Notes: generated by a model not told the origin, from the sequence alone. DNA of 64,000 bases from Nereocystis luetkeana (GCA_031213475.1 JARUPZ010000012.1:9940727-10004726), one strand, 5' to 3'. Positions 22,920 to 33,428 are shown, counted from the first letter of the stretch. Made by a program: numbers and translations.

Positions 22920-22938
22920 GCAGCAGCAGCAGCAGCAG
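22920..22938 (+). repeat. short (CAG) run
   Basis: About six CAG units, the only notable run reading CAG rather than CTG on the plus strand. Confidence 0.7.
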
Positions 22939-23270
22939 GACTTCAACACTGCGCGGTAGTTAGCGTTAGGGCCACGAGGGGTAATACTATGCTAACCACC
23001 GCCCTAGTAGCAATATTTCATATTGTAACAGTGTCGGCCAGTGCCGGGTACTGACTGCAACAGCGACAAACCTTGACGATAAATAAAGAAGAAAATGTCA
23101 TTCACACCACGCCGTCGAGCGTTCCGCTCCGGTCGGCCATGAACCAAGACGTGCATTGGCACAACGGGTGGTGTTTTCTATGTCAATCCAGCCCCCGCAC
23201 TCGGCTGGTTCGGGGACCCAGCAACAATCACACGCAGTACCTTCTCGCCAAAACGAACGAGCAAACCCAC

Positions 23271-23537
23271 CTTCCGTGTCAAATGCTACCTCGGGCCCAG
23301 GCCCAGCCTCCTCCTCGCCGGCCGCAACGGCGAACAGCCGAAATATGTAAGATGATGATGGGTTGAGATCGGTGATGACGACCTCCGTCGAAGATCCTGG
23401 GGCCACGGTTTTCGATCGACACCCTTCCCATTCCTGTCCGCAGCCGAAATCGGATTTCCACCACAAGATCGTTAAACGTGACACACAACGAGGAGAGTTG
23501 AAGAAGCGGACGCGGTTCAGTGAAGCGTGCAGCGACT
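23271..23537 (-). CDS. fibronectin type III domain exon
   Basis: The minus-strand frame encodes an FN3-like fold: a Trp-containing strand (LTILWWKSDFGCG), then SSTEVVITDLNPSSSYIFRL, in which the L-x-P-x-x-x-Y motif before a hydrophobic strand is the FN3 hallmark. It ends PGPEVAFDTE, a usual domain end. The upper acceptor (ctgtttag) is tentative; the lower donor (GAAG|gtgggt) is good. FN3 domains are about 90 residues and serve adhesion or protein binding. The whole protein cannot be seen, so I infer no function. Three cysteines in the domain are unusual. Confidence 0.5.
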
Positions 23538-23677
23538 CTAAACAGGGGGAGTTCAGGTCCCTATGGCAGCACATCACCAAGCAATCGGTCGTCATTCTAG
23601 CGAGGGGCTCCCTTTCACACATTCAAAAATGGCCGGGACACCCCCCTCGCACAATGTTGGCATAAAATTATCTTTGT

Positions 23678-23875
23678 GGGGACATTGAACAACGTAGCAC
23701 CTCACCAGGAATACCCGACGGAGAGGCTTCCGACCTTGTAGGGTTTGCTACGTTGTCCAATGTCTCCGCTAGGAATAACTTACGCAAGAACAATGTAGCA
23801 CACCATTAGGCGTACCGAATTGAGAGGTTGTCGACACCTTGCGGGGTTTGCTATAGTAGATTGTTCTAAATGTCC
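23678..23875. repeat. tandem pair of fold-back units (family IV)
   Basis: The first unit (23678-23770) has inverted ends GACATTGAACAACGTAGCA and TGCTACGTTGTCCAATGTC, one mismatch in 19. The second (about 23786-23875) is a diverged copy with GAACAATGTAGCA and a TTGTTC end. Both hold 'gagaggttgtcgacaccttg'-like cores. Likely two side-by-side short inverted-repeat elements. Confidence 0.7.
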
Positions 23876-23976
23876 TCCACAAGGATTATTTTGCACGTCC
23901 ACATTTGTGCAAGGGGGGGATTCCGGTCACTTGCGTAGCGGTACCGTGCCCAGCACCTGTCCCCTGCGAGCGATGC

Positions 23977-23995
23977 GGGGGGGGGGGGGGGGGGG
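23977..23995 (+). repeat. G homopolymer (19)
   Basis: Uninterrupted plus-strand G run. Confidence 0.9.
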
Positions 23996-24279
23996 TCCCG
24001 ACGGTGCAAACCTGCTCGCCCCCTACGAACGATGCCATCTTATCGCTGGCATCGCCAGGCACCGCCGGTCGTCCCGGTTGCTCAGTGGTACCTTAAGATG
24101 GTGGTAGAGTTGATCCCGTGAGTTAATATCCCATCGTGGGGACGATTCCTTTTTTTTTCGAAAAATACAATAAAAGGTATCAACTGCTGAGAGCGCGTAG
24201 CGTGGGTAGGCAAGGTTCGACGAGAGTCGACGAGGGAAGAAATGGCATATCGCGATAAAAATGAAGGTTTGAACCGCAG

Positions 24280-24365
24280 TAGGGAGGGGGGAAGAGAACC
24301 TGCTATGTGCCCCCATATCGGAGTTGCAACTAGGAGGGACAGCCAAAAGAAGGGCGAAGAAAATA
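24280..24365. repeat. dispersed repeat B, copy 2
   Basis: Related to 20745-20830 in the same orientation over roughly 85 bp. Confidence 0.5.
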
Positions 24366-24380
24366 AATGGGAAGATAAAA

Positions 24381-24412
24381 CTATATATCTCTCTCTATAT
24401 ATGTATATATAA

Positions 24413-24446
<34 letters not shown>
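24381..24446. repeat. AT-rich dinucleotide microsatellite
   Basis: Mixed TA, TC and TATAAA units, with an uninterrupted AT stretch at the right end. Confidence 0.85.
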
Positions 24447-26166
24447 GTCGGGAGGACCCCCAGTTCAACTCGACATCCATGGCACTTTCTCTTTCTGAAG
24501 AGGGGAAGGTGTAGGATACGTCAGGTGTTGGTGTAGGATCGGTACGGACGATCCCACGAAACGACCATCAACAATGATGATGGAGAGGAGAGAGCGTGTG
24601 TGTGCCAGGCACGGGCCTTACATTCCTGCTGCAGTGATTTACTTGTCACGGGGCAATGTCACTGCTGACGACGACTCATAGTCCAGGAATATGGTTGACC
24701 ACTGACCACAGTCGTACAATAAGATACGGATATCCACGACCTCGGCGAATGGTGGGACCTCCGCCGGACGATACCCATGCGACGGTCTGGTCGAGAACCT
24801 GGAACCAACACACACATATATATAGGCTTGGTTTGTGGCGGACATGTATGTACGAAGTACCACGGCAGTAGCTTAACAACATACTGGGTTTTTGGTAGAA
24901 TTGTGCTGATGAAGGTGCATCAGAGGTGCTTTAAAAAGGTGCCTCAAAGGTGCTCAAACACAGCAAAAGACGGGAAGCGGGTGACGACAAGCCCCATCCG
25001 CGTGAATGTCGTGATTGAGGGTGCGTTTTTGCCTTGAGCCTAGGGCGGGAGGAGTTGTGCCAGCGCGTGTTCCTCGTGGGCGGTGTAATTGCTGACTTAC
25101 AACGCGTGTGGCCGAGGTCATTCGGAGTGTTGCCAAACACCCTGAAAGAAACTCCCAAGAACGCAGGCAGATTCAGACAGCGTAGGTAGCGGCTGTGGTC
25201 GCTGGCAACTGCGGCGCTGGATTATAGGCGACACTCAAAAGTGTTGCCATAATAATTAGCATGTATTCTTGTAGTATTAATAGTAATAGTAATGGAGAAA
25301 AAGTCGGTTGCCACAGGGAAGTCGTGCTATAAATACTGCACAGTCATAGCTTACGTCACCAGGGCATCACGCGTTGCCGCATGTGCTGAATGTTAACTGC
25401 TCGTCTTGGGTACAACAAGATTTATCTTGTATATTCATGGCCTGGGGACTCTCTTTACGTGTTCGTGTCCACGGGCTAGCCATTGCAAAAACGAATGGCA
25501 TACTATGTGAGAACGAACACAGAAGAACACACGGGTAGGCGGAAATCGGTTCAAAAAAACTCAAAGCGATACTCCATGATGCACGAGTGGCATGGATCAA
25601 GAGAGCCCAAGTCGGGGTTAGAATGCGGGGAACCAAAACTGAAAAGGCGTTACACTGCTGTCTTTTTGCGGCCTCGAGTATCGTGTCCCGGTTGGCTATT
25701 GCGATTGCGACGGGTGCTGCTCCGTGCGAGTGTATATCTCTAGTCCGAGCACGGCAGGCAGGCGGTACGAGTCGTGGAAATCGGCAGTGAAATATAAAAT
25801 TAAATAAGCACGCCTCGATAGTCCTAGTGTGCGTAGGATGGCACCAAAGGTCGCTCGTCCCCCAGCCTCATAGTTGACCCTACGTCTATACCAGCAGAGT
25901 GTCGAACATTTTCAACTTTGGAGCCTTCGCGTTTCGAAGAACGGGGCCAGCGTCATATCATCAAAGTTTTCGCGCGTAACGACCATGAGGCCAACGCTAG
26001 CTTTTTTCAAAGGAAATTGTACAAATACGTCAGCTGTGAGTGCGACCGATTGAATGGTTGAAAATCACCTTTGCAAGCTCATTGGTACACGCACATCGGG
26101 CATAGCGCTCGTTCTCTATATTCCATTTCTACAACATGGCGTGTGAGAATGAAACCTACGAAAGAC

Positions 26167-26275
26167 TATTACGGGGGGCCATAGTTAACAGGACCAAATA
26201 TTGTTAGTAAAAATGGTTAAACATATAGGTTTTTATGTGTACCATAGGTCCTGTTAACTATGGTCCCCCGTAATA
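26167..26275. mobile_element. family I MITE, copy 2
   Basis: TA-TTACGGGGGGCCATAG at the left and CTATGGTCCCCCGTAA-TA at the right. The interior 'aatattgttagtaaaaatgg' and 'aggtttttatgtgtacc' is shared with other copies. 109 bp. Confidence 0.88.
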
Positions 26276-26777
26276 GTTAATACTCATTTCCGTAATATTT
26301 GCAGAACGACAGCCGACGATGCGTGGCCAACTTATGATACTACTACAAGTGAATTGCTAAGCTACCCCGCTGGTACAGCTTAGTACCTTGGCGTGCTTGT
26401 ACGGATACAAATGGTTTGAAGGAAGAATGAGTTTAAACCAGCGAAAAGTGGGGAGCGATATATCTGGTGCACCTGTACGGTACAGACATGTACAAAACTC
26501 CATCCGGCCCTGAGAGAGCTCTATTGTCCTTAACTACTAGGCTTACGGTCTCGGAAAAAAAAAAAAAAAAACTAAGTTATGTCGTTGTTGCCCTGAGTAT
26601 ATTTGGGTGTTTGGTATAGATATTGTACTGCAGTACGTAGTGGTCCCGAATTTCCATTTTCCTCAACTTATTTTTTACCGGCAGGATTTACAAGCTCGGC
26701 AAAACCTCATTTTTTTGTCGTCGTTGTCCTGCGTATCTTTGGCCCTCATTCCCTCTAGATATTTCACGTTTCAGCAC

Positions 26778-26900
26778 TATTTCGGGGGAGCATAGTTAAT
26801 AGGACCAAATATTGTACCAGGTAGGTAGAAATGGTTAAATATATACCAGGTAGGTTTTTATGTATACCACAGGTCCTATTGACTATGGTCCCCCGTAATA
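26778..26900. mobile_element. family I MITE, copy 3
   Basis: The same ends as copy 2 with a substitution in the left arm (TTTCGGGGG). The interior carries two extra 'ccaggtaggt' insertions, bringing it to 123 bp. Confidence 0.85.
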
Positions 26901-27288
26901 CTACGAGCTGCAGGATACTGAGAACAACGTGCCGAGCGGGATAGATTCTACGGCCTTTAGATGTTGCGCTGCCTCCTTTCTGCCCCCGTTGCCCCGTGTG
27001 TCATTGGAGTTGCTCACTTTGTGTATTGCACTCACGTACTACCATCTGCTGTATCCTGAGAGAAATGTGCATCGGGTTCGCTGTCCCGCGTGCGTTTGGA
27101 ATTATTTCCAATCAGATATTGCACTACTGGGGGTTGTTTCCTTTTCGAGATACTGCGTACGGAAGTTTTCAATGAGATGCAGACAGAAGAGTCGATCGAG
27201 GCAGTCTCTCTGACAGCCCCGAGGCCGGGGAGGATGCAAGTAGATCAGATGCACGTGATTGGATTCGGAGGCTGGTCGGTAGAATTAG

Positions 27289-27564
27289 AAACTGCGCCAA
27301 ACAAATGAAGAGGCGGCTGGGGCAGAGGAAACACAGCGAGCAGCCGAGCACTACGACGACGAAGGCCACAGCCAAGATATCGGGTTTGAACCGCTGCTAC
27401 TTGCTGTTGTGGAGTATTTCGGCGGCGAGAGCGCTCCCCCCACGAACGAACAGGCGTCGAACGACAGAGAGAAGAGGCACGGGGCAAAATTCCTCGCAGC
27501 TCCGCGTCGTGTAAAGCTGAATGGATACGGAGCTCCATCCTGCCTTCAGTCTATGAAAACTTGA
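27289..27564 (+). CDS. possible C-terminal exon, unknown protein
   Basis: After a possible acceptor (gtagaattag) a plus-strand frame runs 91 codons to a TGA. It is acidic, then mixed: QDIGFEPLLLAVVEYFGGES in the middle, and RRVKLNGYGAPSCLQSMKT at the end. The composition is more protein-like than the two overlapping frames. I recognise no domain and found no upstream exon. Confidence 0.25.
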   Translation, partial: KLRQTNEEAAGAEETQRAAEHYDDEGHSQDIGFEPLLLAVVEYFGGESAPPTNEQASNDREKRHGAKFLAAPRRVKLNGYGAPSCLQSMKT

Positions 27565-28024
27565 AGCTTCGTGTCGTGTAGGGTAGGTTCAGGGTGAACG
27601 GTATCTTCGTTATTTCTTTGCCCAACAATCTGACTTGATCATTGACATTTGTTTATGCAACCCTTCGTAGTACCGTCGCACTACGGCCTCGATTGTCCTA
27701 CATCCTCGGCATATTGCCGGCGTCAGTCCGCCGCGGCAAAGACCCCTAGAATTCAATACTATACCTGGTGCGAGTAAAGGAGGCGGGAAGTCATAGGCCA
27801 TAAACGACTAAACACCAAAAAATGGGTACGTAGAGTACTGACCACCTGGTACTCTGTACAGCGGGTGTTTGTCTAGGGTTGAGGTTGGCCACAAGACAGA
27901 AACAGGCAGTGAAACAGGGACACGAAACCCTCGTAAAGAGGACCCCATGATTTGATACAGTACCGGTACCATGCAGCACGTATCTTGCACAGTACAGTAC
28001 CGCAAAGGTCGTCAAAGTACCAGC

Positions 28025-28690
28025 ACCATTGAATACCAGTCATTTCAGCCCCTGGTGCCCTTGGGACTCACGAATCCCCAGTCATTTCAGCTCCCTGGGG
28101 ACTCGCGAGGACTCAGTCGCATCGGCTTCTGGTACCCTGTGGACCGACGCGCGAGGGCTCAGTCATTTCAGGCTGTGGTGCCCTGGGGACTGGCGAGGAT
28201 TCCGCCATTTCTGCTCCTGTTATCCTGGGGGCTCGCGAGGACTCAGTCACCTCATCTTCTCGTACCCTGGGGGCTCAGTACTTCACAAATACTAAGACTC
28301 GCAAGTCGAAAAAGACCCCAACTCGTGAGTCAAAATATTTCGTACTCGCGAGCCCATGACTGCGTCCCGATGATTGGCGCTGGTAATCTGACGAGCTTTA
28401 CCAGGTATGTTTATAGGGTGCACATAGAAAAGGCGTATTTTCTTTCGTTTGACCCGTTGACTCGGTACTCGCGAGGGCTCAGTCACTTCAGCTTTTGGTA
28501 CTCTTGGGACTCGCGAGGACTCAGTCCTTTTAGCTTCTGGTACCCTGTGGAATTGCGGGGACTCAGCAAATTCAGCTTCTGGTACCCTACTCGCAGGGAC
28601 CCGCGAGAACTCAGTCAGTTCAGCTTCTGGTACGCTGAGGACTTAGCACTTCAAAACGAGTCGGGCTCACTAATCAATGACTAAGTCCCA
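28025..28690. repeat. 42-48-bp minisatellite, forward block
   Basis: About a dozen imperfect units follow 'ctggtaccctggggactcgcgaggactcagtcatttcagctt' with variation. A 237-codon plus-strand frame through the block encodes repeats of the type QFSFWYP and RGLSHFSFW. The unit is often a multiple of three, which keeps the frame open. I read it as a repeat artefact. Confidence 0.8.
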
Positions 28691-28879
28691 ATGACTGATA
28701 TTGGTACTCTGATGATATGTGGAGTTCCGGTACACTGGGGACTCAATACTTCAAAACGACTCGAACTTGAGTCACCAACAACTGACACTGGAGTCCTGGC
28801 GACCGTTGCAGCGCCGCAAAAAGTCGTCAGAGTTCCAGCAAGTGTCAATGGGACTCAGTCATTGCCTCGCGAGTCCGAG

Positions 28880-29110
28880 CCATTTTGAAGCACTCGTACC
28901 GAGTCCACAGGGTACCAGAAGCTGAAATGACTACGTCCTCGCGATTCCGCAGGGTGCCAGAAGCTGAAACGGCTGAGTCCTCGCGAATCCCAGGGGTACC
29001 TGAAGCTGAAATGGCGGAGTCCTCGCGAGTCCCCAGGCGCGGAAAGCTAAAATGACAGAATACTCGCGAGTCCCTAGGGTATCAGGGGCTGAAATGACTG
29101 GTACTTACTG
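28880..29110. repeat. same minisatellite, inverted block
   Basis: Units here are the reverse complement of the forward block ('agggtaccagaagctgaaatgact..gtcctcgcgagtcc'). The two blocks face each other about 190 bp apart and could form a long imperfect cruciform. Confidence 0.82.
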
Positions 29111-29828
29111 GTGCTGGTACTCTGACGGTATTTGCAGTACTTCGTACGGTGTTGCGTACCCGAAGGAGAATACTGCTACGAGTACATACTGCTGTAGTAC
29201 CAGATACGACCTACCAGGGCAGCACACCCTGTAAGGTATCCATGGAGACAGTTGGTTTGGTTCGGCGACTTTACTGGGCAGAAACGACAAACGCGTGCTG
29301 CTGTGGAGATCGAGTGCTGAAAGCAATGGGGGCAGAAAACATGCAGCAGGGTCGTGGCGCGGGGGCAACGGTATCGGTAGATGGTGGATGATGGCGTAGC
29401 TTAGCTCTGTGCGTGGGTTGGCGCAGCGCGGTGATGGGGCCGTGAAGGGTATGATGCTGCTCTCTACCTGGTAGAAATGAATAATATCCAAGACGTCAAC
29501 AAACAGCCTGGACATGGGACACCTCACCGGTGTAATAATCTCCCTGAATTCCAGTCGATAGCCACAAGCTTCGCTCCCCTGCCTGTGGTGTAAAAACAGC
29601 AAGGGTGGCAGTATCGTAGGAGGTTAGGCGCATGATTCTTGCGGCTGGCAGACTACATTGCAGTCCTCTTGAGAGCTCCTACCATCGTCGACAGCAGTCA
29701 GTAAGCAGCCGCAACGTGGAAAGATGAGCCCAACGCAACGAGGATTGCAACATTGCATTCGTTGTGATTGCATAGTCCCACGAGTTCCACTCTCTGCGCC
29801 ACTATCATGCAGTCCTTTGCAAGCCATC

Positions 29829-30050
29829 TCACCATGCTAACGTAATCGTGTCAAGTCCGCAATGTTTGAATTGCAGGAGAGGAACCGACATCCTGAACAC
29901 CCTGCGCCTGAACTCAAACCCACGGCGCCAACGGCGATGACTATTATTCGAGTATAGGTCATCATCATTGCGTTGTTCGTTGTTCAAAAATCCCATGGGG
30001 TGTTCGACTTTGTCGAAGGCCTTATGAAAGAGGGAGAGCGTGTACTCCAC
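29829..30050 (-). pseudogene. possible LINE reverse transcriptase fragment
   Basis: A minus-strand frame starts with a Met and contains LFHKAFDKVEHPMGF within its first 25 residues. The K-A-F-D-x-V-x-H phrase is a hallmark of non-LTR reverse transcriptases, in which it normally follows an Asp a few residues earlier; here His-Lys precedes it. The rest of the 73-codon frame does not align by eye with later RT motifs. A short decayed LINE piece is likely, chance resemblance possible. Confidence 0.3.
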
Positions 30051-30364
30051 CTGTCCTCATGCGCGTACCTCGCCGGCCGACCACTGCGACACTGCGACCG
30101 TCTCGTACCTGTGGCTCTGTGCTTTCTAGGCTACGATACTCGGTGGGTTTCTGTAAAGTTCACTCAGGGGGGAGGGGGATGTTTTGTTTTATGTGACGGG
30201 TTCAGATGGGGATTCCGCAGACTGCATATACGCTACGAACTGCAACGTCATCATGATTTGAAATTGTTTGAAGCCTGGTCATGGGTACAGCACAGGGCAG
30301 ATAGTTGCGGTGTACGTGCACGCGTAAACTCCAACCGCCGCTACGTCAGAGTTGTACCGTCAGG

Positions 30365-30366
<2 letters not shown>

Positions 30367-30459
<93 letters not shown>
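30367..30459 (+). repeat. perfect (CTG)31 microsatellite
   Basis: Thirty-one uninterrupted CTG units end about 117 bp before the start codon of the cupin-like gene, probably in its 5' untranslated or promoter region. Overlapping frames give poly-Ala and poly-Cys and are not credible genes. Confidence 0.95.
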
Positions 30460-30460
<1 letters not shown>

Positions 30461-30576
30461 ACGTTTCGCCTCTCACATAGCTACGAGTATAAGCGTTGTC
30501 CGCGTCTGCGTGCATTTTTTGGCCCAAACATTTCTGGTGGCATTTTGCAGGTACCTACCTGCACCGGCTGGGTGCT

Positions 30577-30789
30577 ATGGCAACCGCGGAGACTTCGACG
30601 AGCTTAGTGACGACTCCTCCCGGTAACGCCGACGTGCCATATGTGGAAGTCTATGACGAACCCCTCCACCCCACGGTGCTGAACAACAAGTACGTAAGGG
30701 TTATCAAGGTGGGCTGCTCTGCTCACCAAGAGACTATGTTCCACAGGCACAGTCAAGACAGTTTTTTTGTCTTCTTCGAGAACGCCCAG
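30577..30789 (+). CDS. cupin-like gene, exon 1
   Basis: Starts ATGGCAACCGCGGAG and ends in GCCCAG before a gtgaga donor. 71 codons. Confidence 0.78.
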
Positions 30790-32870
30790 GTGAGAACTGC
30801 TGTGATAATGGCTCTACAGCAGTAGTTTACGCATTTTACCAGCGTCGGGCTGTATCAATGAAGACGATTGCGTGCCTATACCAAGTCTACTGGAGTCGTG
30901 ACTCATACTTCCCTTGCCGTATTCATCCTCTTTGTCGCTTTTGGGCCCTACACTAACGCTATACTACTGCAGTATACCGTACACCTGCTACTGGCTATAG
31001 TACTATTAATACGCCGAGTCCTAGCACGGGTATGGTATTAGTAGAACTTTTGTACTGTTGTACATTCCGAACTTGTTGTAGGTGTATATAGGCGTAGGCG
31101 TTTCCTACTATTTCCCTCACCTGAATGGATAGTTTCGAGACGCGCTACGTTCGTGCGACCTGTGTTTACCGAAGGTCGAACTCATGACCACACCGCTCTG
31201 CTTAGCTTAAGGCTATTATCGAGGCTACACGTCTATCTCACCTTGGCAACACAGGGGGTGACTACGCACACGGCACCAGTGTACAATCCTTTGGGGCTGC
31301 AGTGTTGATGGAATCGTGTTGGCGTTTGCCATGACTGCGTGCTTCTGCTGGTGAGAGCTACCTGGTATCGTACGCGCATGTGCCCGATGTGGTGTGTACA
31401 AGTTGCAATCAGCCGTCGAAACAAGACGACTGCTTCTTTTTGCGCCCATTTCGCCAGTATTTATAGTTTCGGCTTGTTTGTGTTGTGCATGTACCTGGTA
31501 AGTACTATTATGCGTGGCATACACCAACTACGACTCGTATTGATAGTTTATCTCGTTTTGGTGCCTGCTCTCATGGGGTGCCACAGATCCGAAATGAGGT
31601 TTTGGGCAAGGAACCGTTCGAGGTCGAGCTCGATGCAGGGGCATTCTACTGGGGGGACCATCTGAGCAATCCTATCATCCACAAGGTACTGTAATCACGA
31701 ACGCAGTGTATGATAGCTGTTTAAATATCGTAACCTCAGGAGCCCCTCTATCAAATGTCTCGTACTTAATTGCCTTTATACAACGAGGTATTCATTCATC
31801 CCTAATACCTGGTACTGAATATTAATATTTTGAGTATTTGTAGTGAAGAGCTAAAGAAAGAAGTACCTGGTAGTATTACGGGGGTCCTTAGTTAACAGGA
31901 CCAAATATTGTTAGTAAAAATGGTAAAACATATAGGTTTTTATGTATACCATAGGTCCTGTTAACTATGGTCCCCCGTAATAGTAGTACCGAACCTCGTA
32001 CGAGATTCATCATGGCCTGCGTATAAGGTACGTATGATCGCTTGATATTCCCCAGATTGGGATGCTGATTTTCTTTGAAAATGCTCGTCGTCGTTCCTGG
32101 CTACGATCAACAAAGCCGTCGTCACTTAGAATGTGTACGTAGCTACAGCAGTACAACAACAGTTAGTGGAGAAATTCCGGGATTGGGAACATTCTGTTCG
32201 TGCGCTTCGCACTTGACAGGAAGTTGGGGGCGTCTACAAAGTAGTGTTGTCTGTTAATAGTATCATTGGCGAAAGGTCCTCCCGAGTATAAAAGTAGCAC
32301 CTTCTACGGTTGATGTGTGGTACAAAAGCATCTTTAATCGTAGAATCACAGCAAAATGGCGGATACTATACCACCAAAAGACGAGTATTTCCGAGCCCTG
32401 AGAAGACTAAATCTGAGCCCCGTTACTATCGATCCTAACCCTGTATTTCACGCTCTCTGTGACTTGTCACTCATGCACACACCACCCCAAAACAGGTTTG
32501 CGTGGGGAACCGGAAGCTGAATTGCATGGACATCGAGTTCAAGGCAGATCGACCGAAATCGACAAGTCCCTCTCTCCCGTTGGCCGGCACGGCAAGCCGT
32601 GAATTGTGCTTAGAGAACGATGTCATGCGCGCCTACCGGGTCACTGTTGCCCCTGGAGAAAACGTCTACAGCACGCTCGCCGCGGAAGAAGGACTTGCGT
32701 CGGGATCTCCGTATCTTATTGTTGTAATGAGGGATGTAACCAAGTTGTCGGGGGGGTTAATGAAAGCTGGTGACACGTGCTGGCGGGACGGAAGGTCGGG
32801 ACGCGGTGTTGAGGAAAAATTCGCTTGCGAGGACGGGGCAGAGTTGATGGTCGTTCAACCCAAGTCATGA
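30577..32870 (+). CDS. two-domain cupin-like protein (three exons)
   Basis: Spliced from 30577-30789, 31587-31685 and 32496-32870, all GT-AG and all junctions at phase 0, giving 228 residues and a TGA stop. The first half has YVRVIKVGCSAHQETMFHRH then FFVFFENAQ, the His-x-His and hydrophobic strands of a cupin barrel. The second half repeats the pattern: an R-A-Y-R-V-T-V-A-P-G-E strand near residue 145, then a strand reading PYLIVVM. Cupins bind metals or small ligands, and some are enzymes; the substrate cannot be told. Metal-ligand residues look incomplete in the second half. No signal peptide. The start is the first Met, 27 bp after an acceptor-like sequence (ttttgcag), so a 5' non-coding exon is possible. 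Intron 2 contains a family I MITE. Confidence 0.78.
31587..31685 (+). CDS. cupin-like gene, exon 2
   Basis: 33 codons between ccacag and a gtactg donor. Encodes FEVELDAGAFYWGDHLSN, the turn between cupin strands. Confidence 0.8.
31874..31982. mobile_element. family I MITE, copy 4 (in cupin intron 2)
   Basis: TA-TTACGGGGGTCCTTAG at the left, CTATGGTCCCCCGTAA-TA at the right, 109 bp. It lies wholly inside the second intron of the cupin-like gene. Confidence 0.88.
32287..32294 (+). promoter_or_regulatory. TATA-box-like motif inside intron 2
   Basis: TATAAAAG stands 69 bp before an ATG at 32356, a normal spacing if transcription starts about 30 bp downstream. It could be an internal promoter, or chance in an AT-containing intron. 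Confidence 0.3.
32356..32520 (+). CDS. small open frame in cupin intron 2
   Basis: A 54-codon frame begins MADTIPPKDEYFRALRRLNL, crosses the acceptor and reads 25 bases into exon 3 in another frame before stopping. A TATA-like motif sits just upstream. It may be a small gene or an alternative first exon, or simply chance. I recognise no homology. Confidence 0.25.
   Translation: MADTIPPKDEYFRALRRLNLSPVTIDPNPVFHALCDLSLMHTPPQNRFAWGTGS
32496..32870 (+). CDS. cupin-like gene, exon 3
   Basis: 124 codons plus TGA after the acceptor aaaacag. Holds the second cupin-like domain. Confidence 0.8.
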   Translation, partial: VCVGNRKLNCMDIEFKADRPKSTSPSLPLAGTASRELCLENDVMRAYRVTVAPGENVYSTLAAEEGLASGSPYLIVVMRDVTKLSGGLMKAGDTCWRDGRSGRGVEEKFACEDGAELMVVQPKS

Positions 32871-32984
32871 AAGACGTCTGTCGCTCACCGGGCATCAGAA
32901 ACAGTGCCACAGGTAGCAATATAGTCTCGACAACAGTAGTAGTGCAGGAGGCGCAGCACGCCAAGACATGATGTGATAAGAGAT

Positions 32985-33110
32985 TACTCTGGAATGGGTA
33001 ATCGATCGATATTTTACCCCTATAACCCAGTAGGTAACACCTTCGCATTTGGCGTCGTCGGTGGGACACGGGTTCGATTATCGCTTCGAGCGTCGTATTT
33101 ATAAAGAAAT
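32985..33110. repeat. tRNA-like (SINE-like) sequence
   Basis: The order 'cagtaggtaacacc' then GGGTTCGATTATC about 40 bp later resembles the A and B boxes of RNA polymerase III genes, but the clover leaf cannot be completed. The upstream phrase AATCGATCGATRTTTTACC recurs at about 33268, followed again by 'ggtaacaccttc'. Possibly a tRNA-derived SINE and a truncated second copy. Confidence 0.3.
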
Positions 33111-33428
33111 GCTTGCGCGTACGTCCTTGAAAACATATCTCCCGGGTTCATCAGGTGTTGAAACGAAACAGGTAGTTCAACGTACGGCCGTATGAGGTAC
33201 CGACGTCCCCAGTATCCCGCCGTTCCGAGGGGAGGGGAGTGTTTCGTGGATTACCCTGGACGAGTCAATCGATCGATGTTTTACCTCTACGAATATGTAG
33301 TCCGGTCGGTAACACCTTCACAATAACAAGTCATGCCTGCGTTTTTAATATTTTCAGCAGCTCCGAATGGGTGGCAACGTTTGAACTGGAAGCACGAGGT
33401 ATGGCAAACAAAGAGTGCTTCACCTATT

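Larger units (their letters stand above)
23876..26166. other. no confirmed gene
   Basis: It holds a G run, a TA/TATA microsatellite, dispersed repeat B copy 2 and a GAGGTGC-type duplication near 24920. Open frames up to 132 codons include the microsatellite and are not credible. Confidence 0.35.

Noticed and set aside
27971-28684. 237-codon plus-strand frame with repeats like RGLSHFSFW
   Set aside because: It lies wholly in the minisatellite; unit length near a multiple of three keeps the frame open. The inverted block nearby shows the repeat exists without the frame.
30305-30626. Poly-Cys and poly-Ala proteins around the CTG run
   Set aside because: They are translations of (CTG)31 in different frames, and the cupin gene has its own clear start just downstream.
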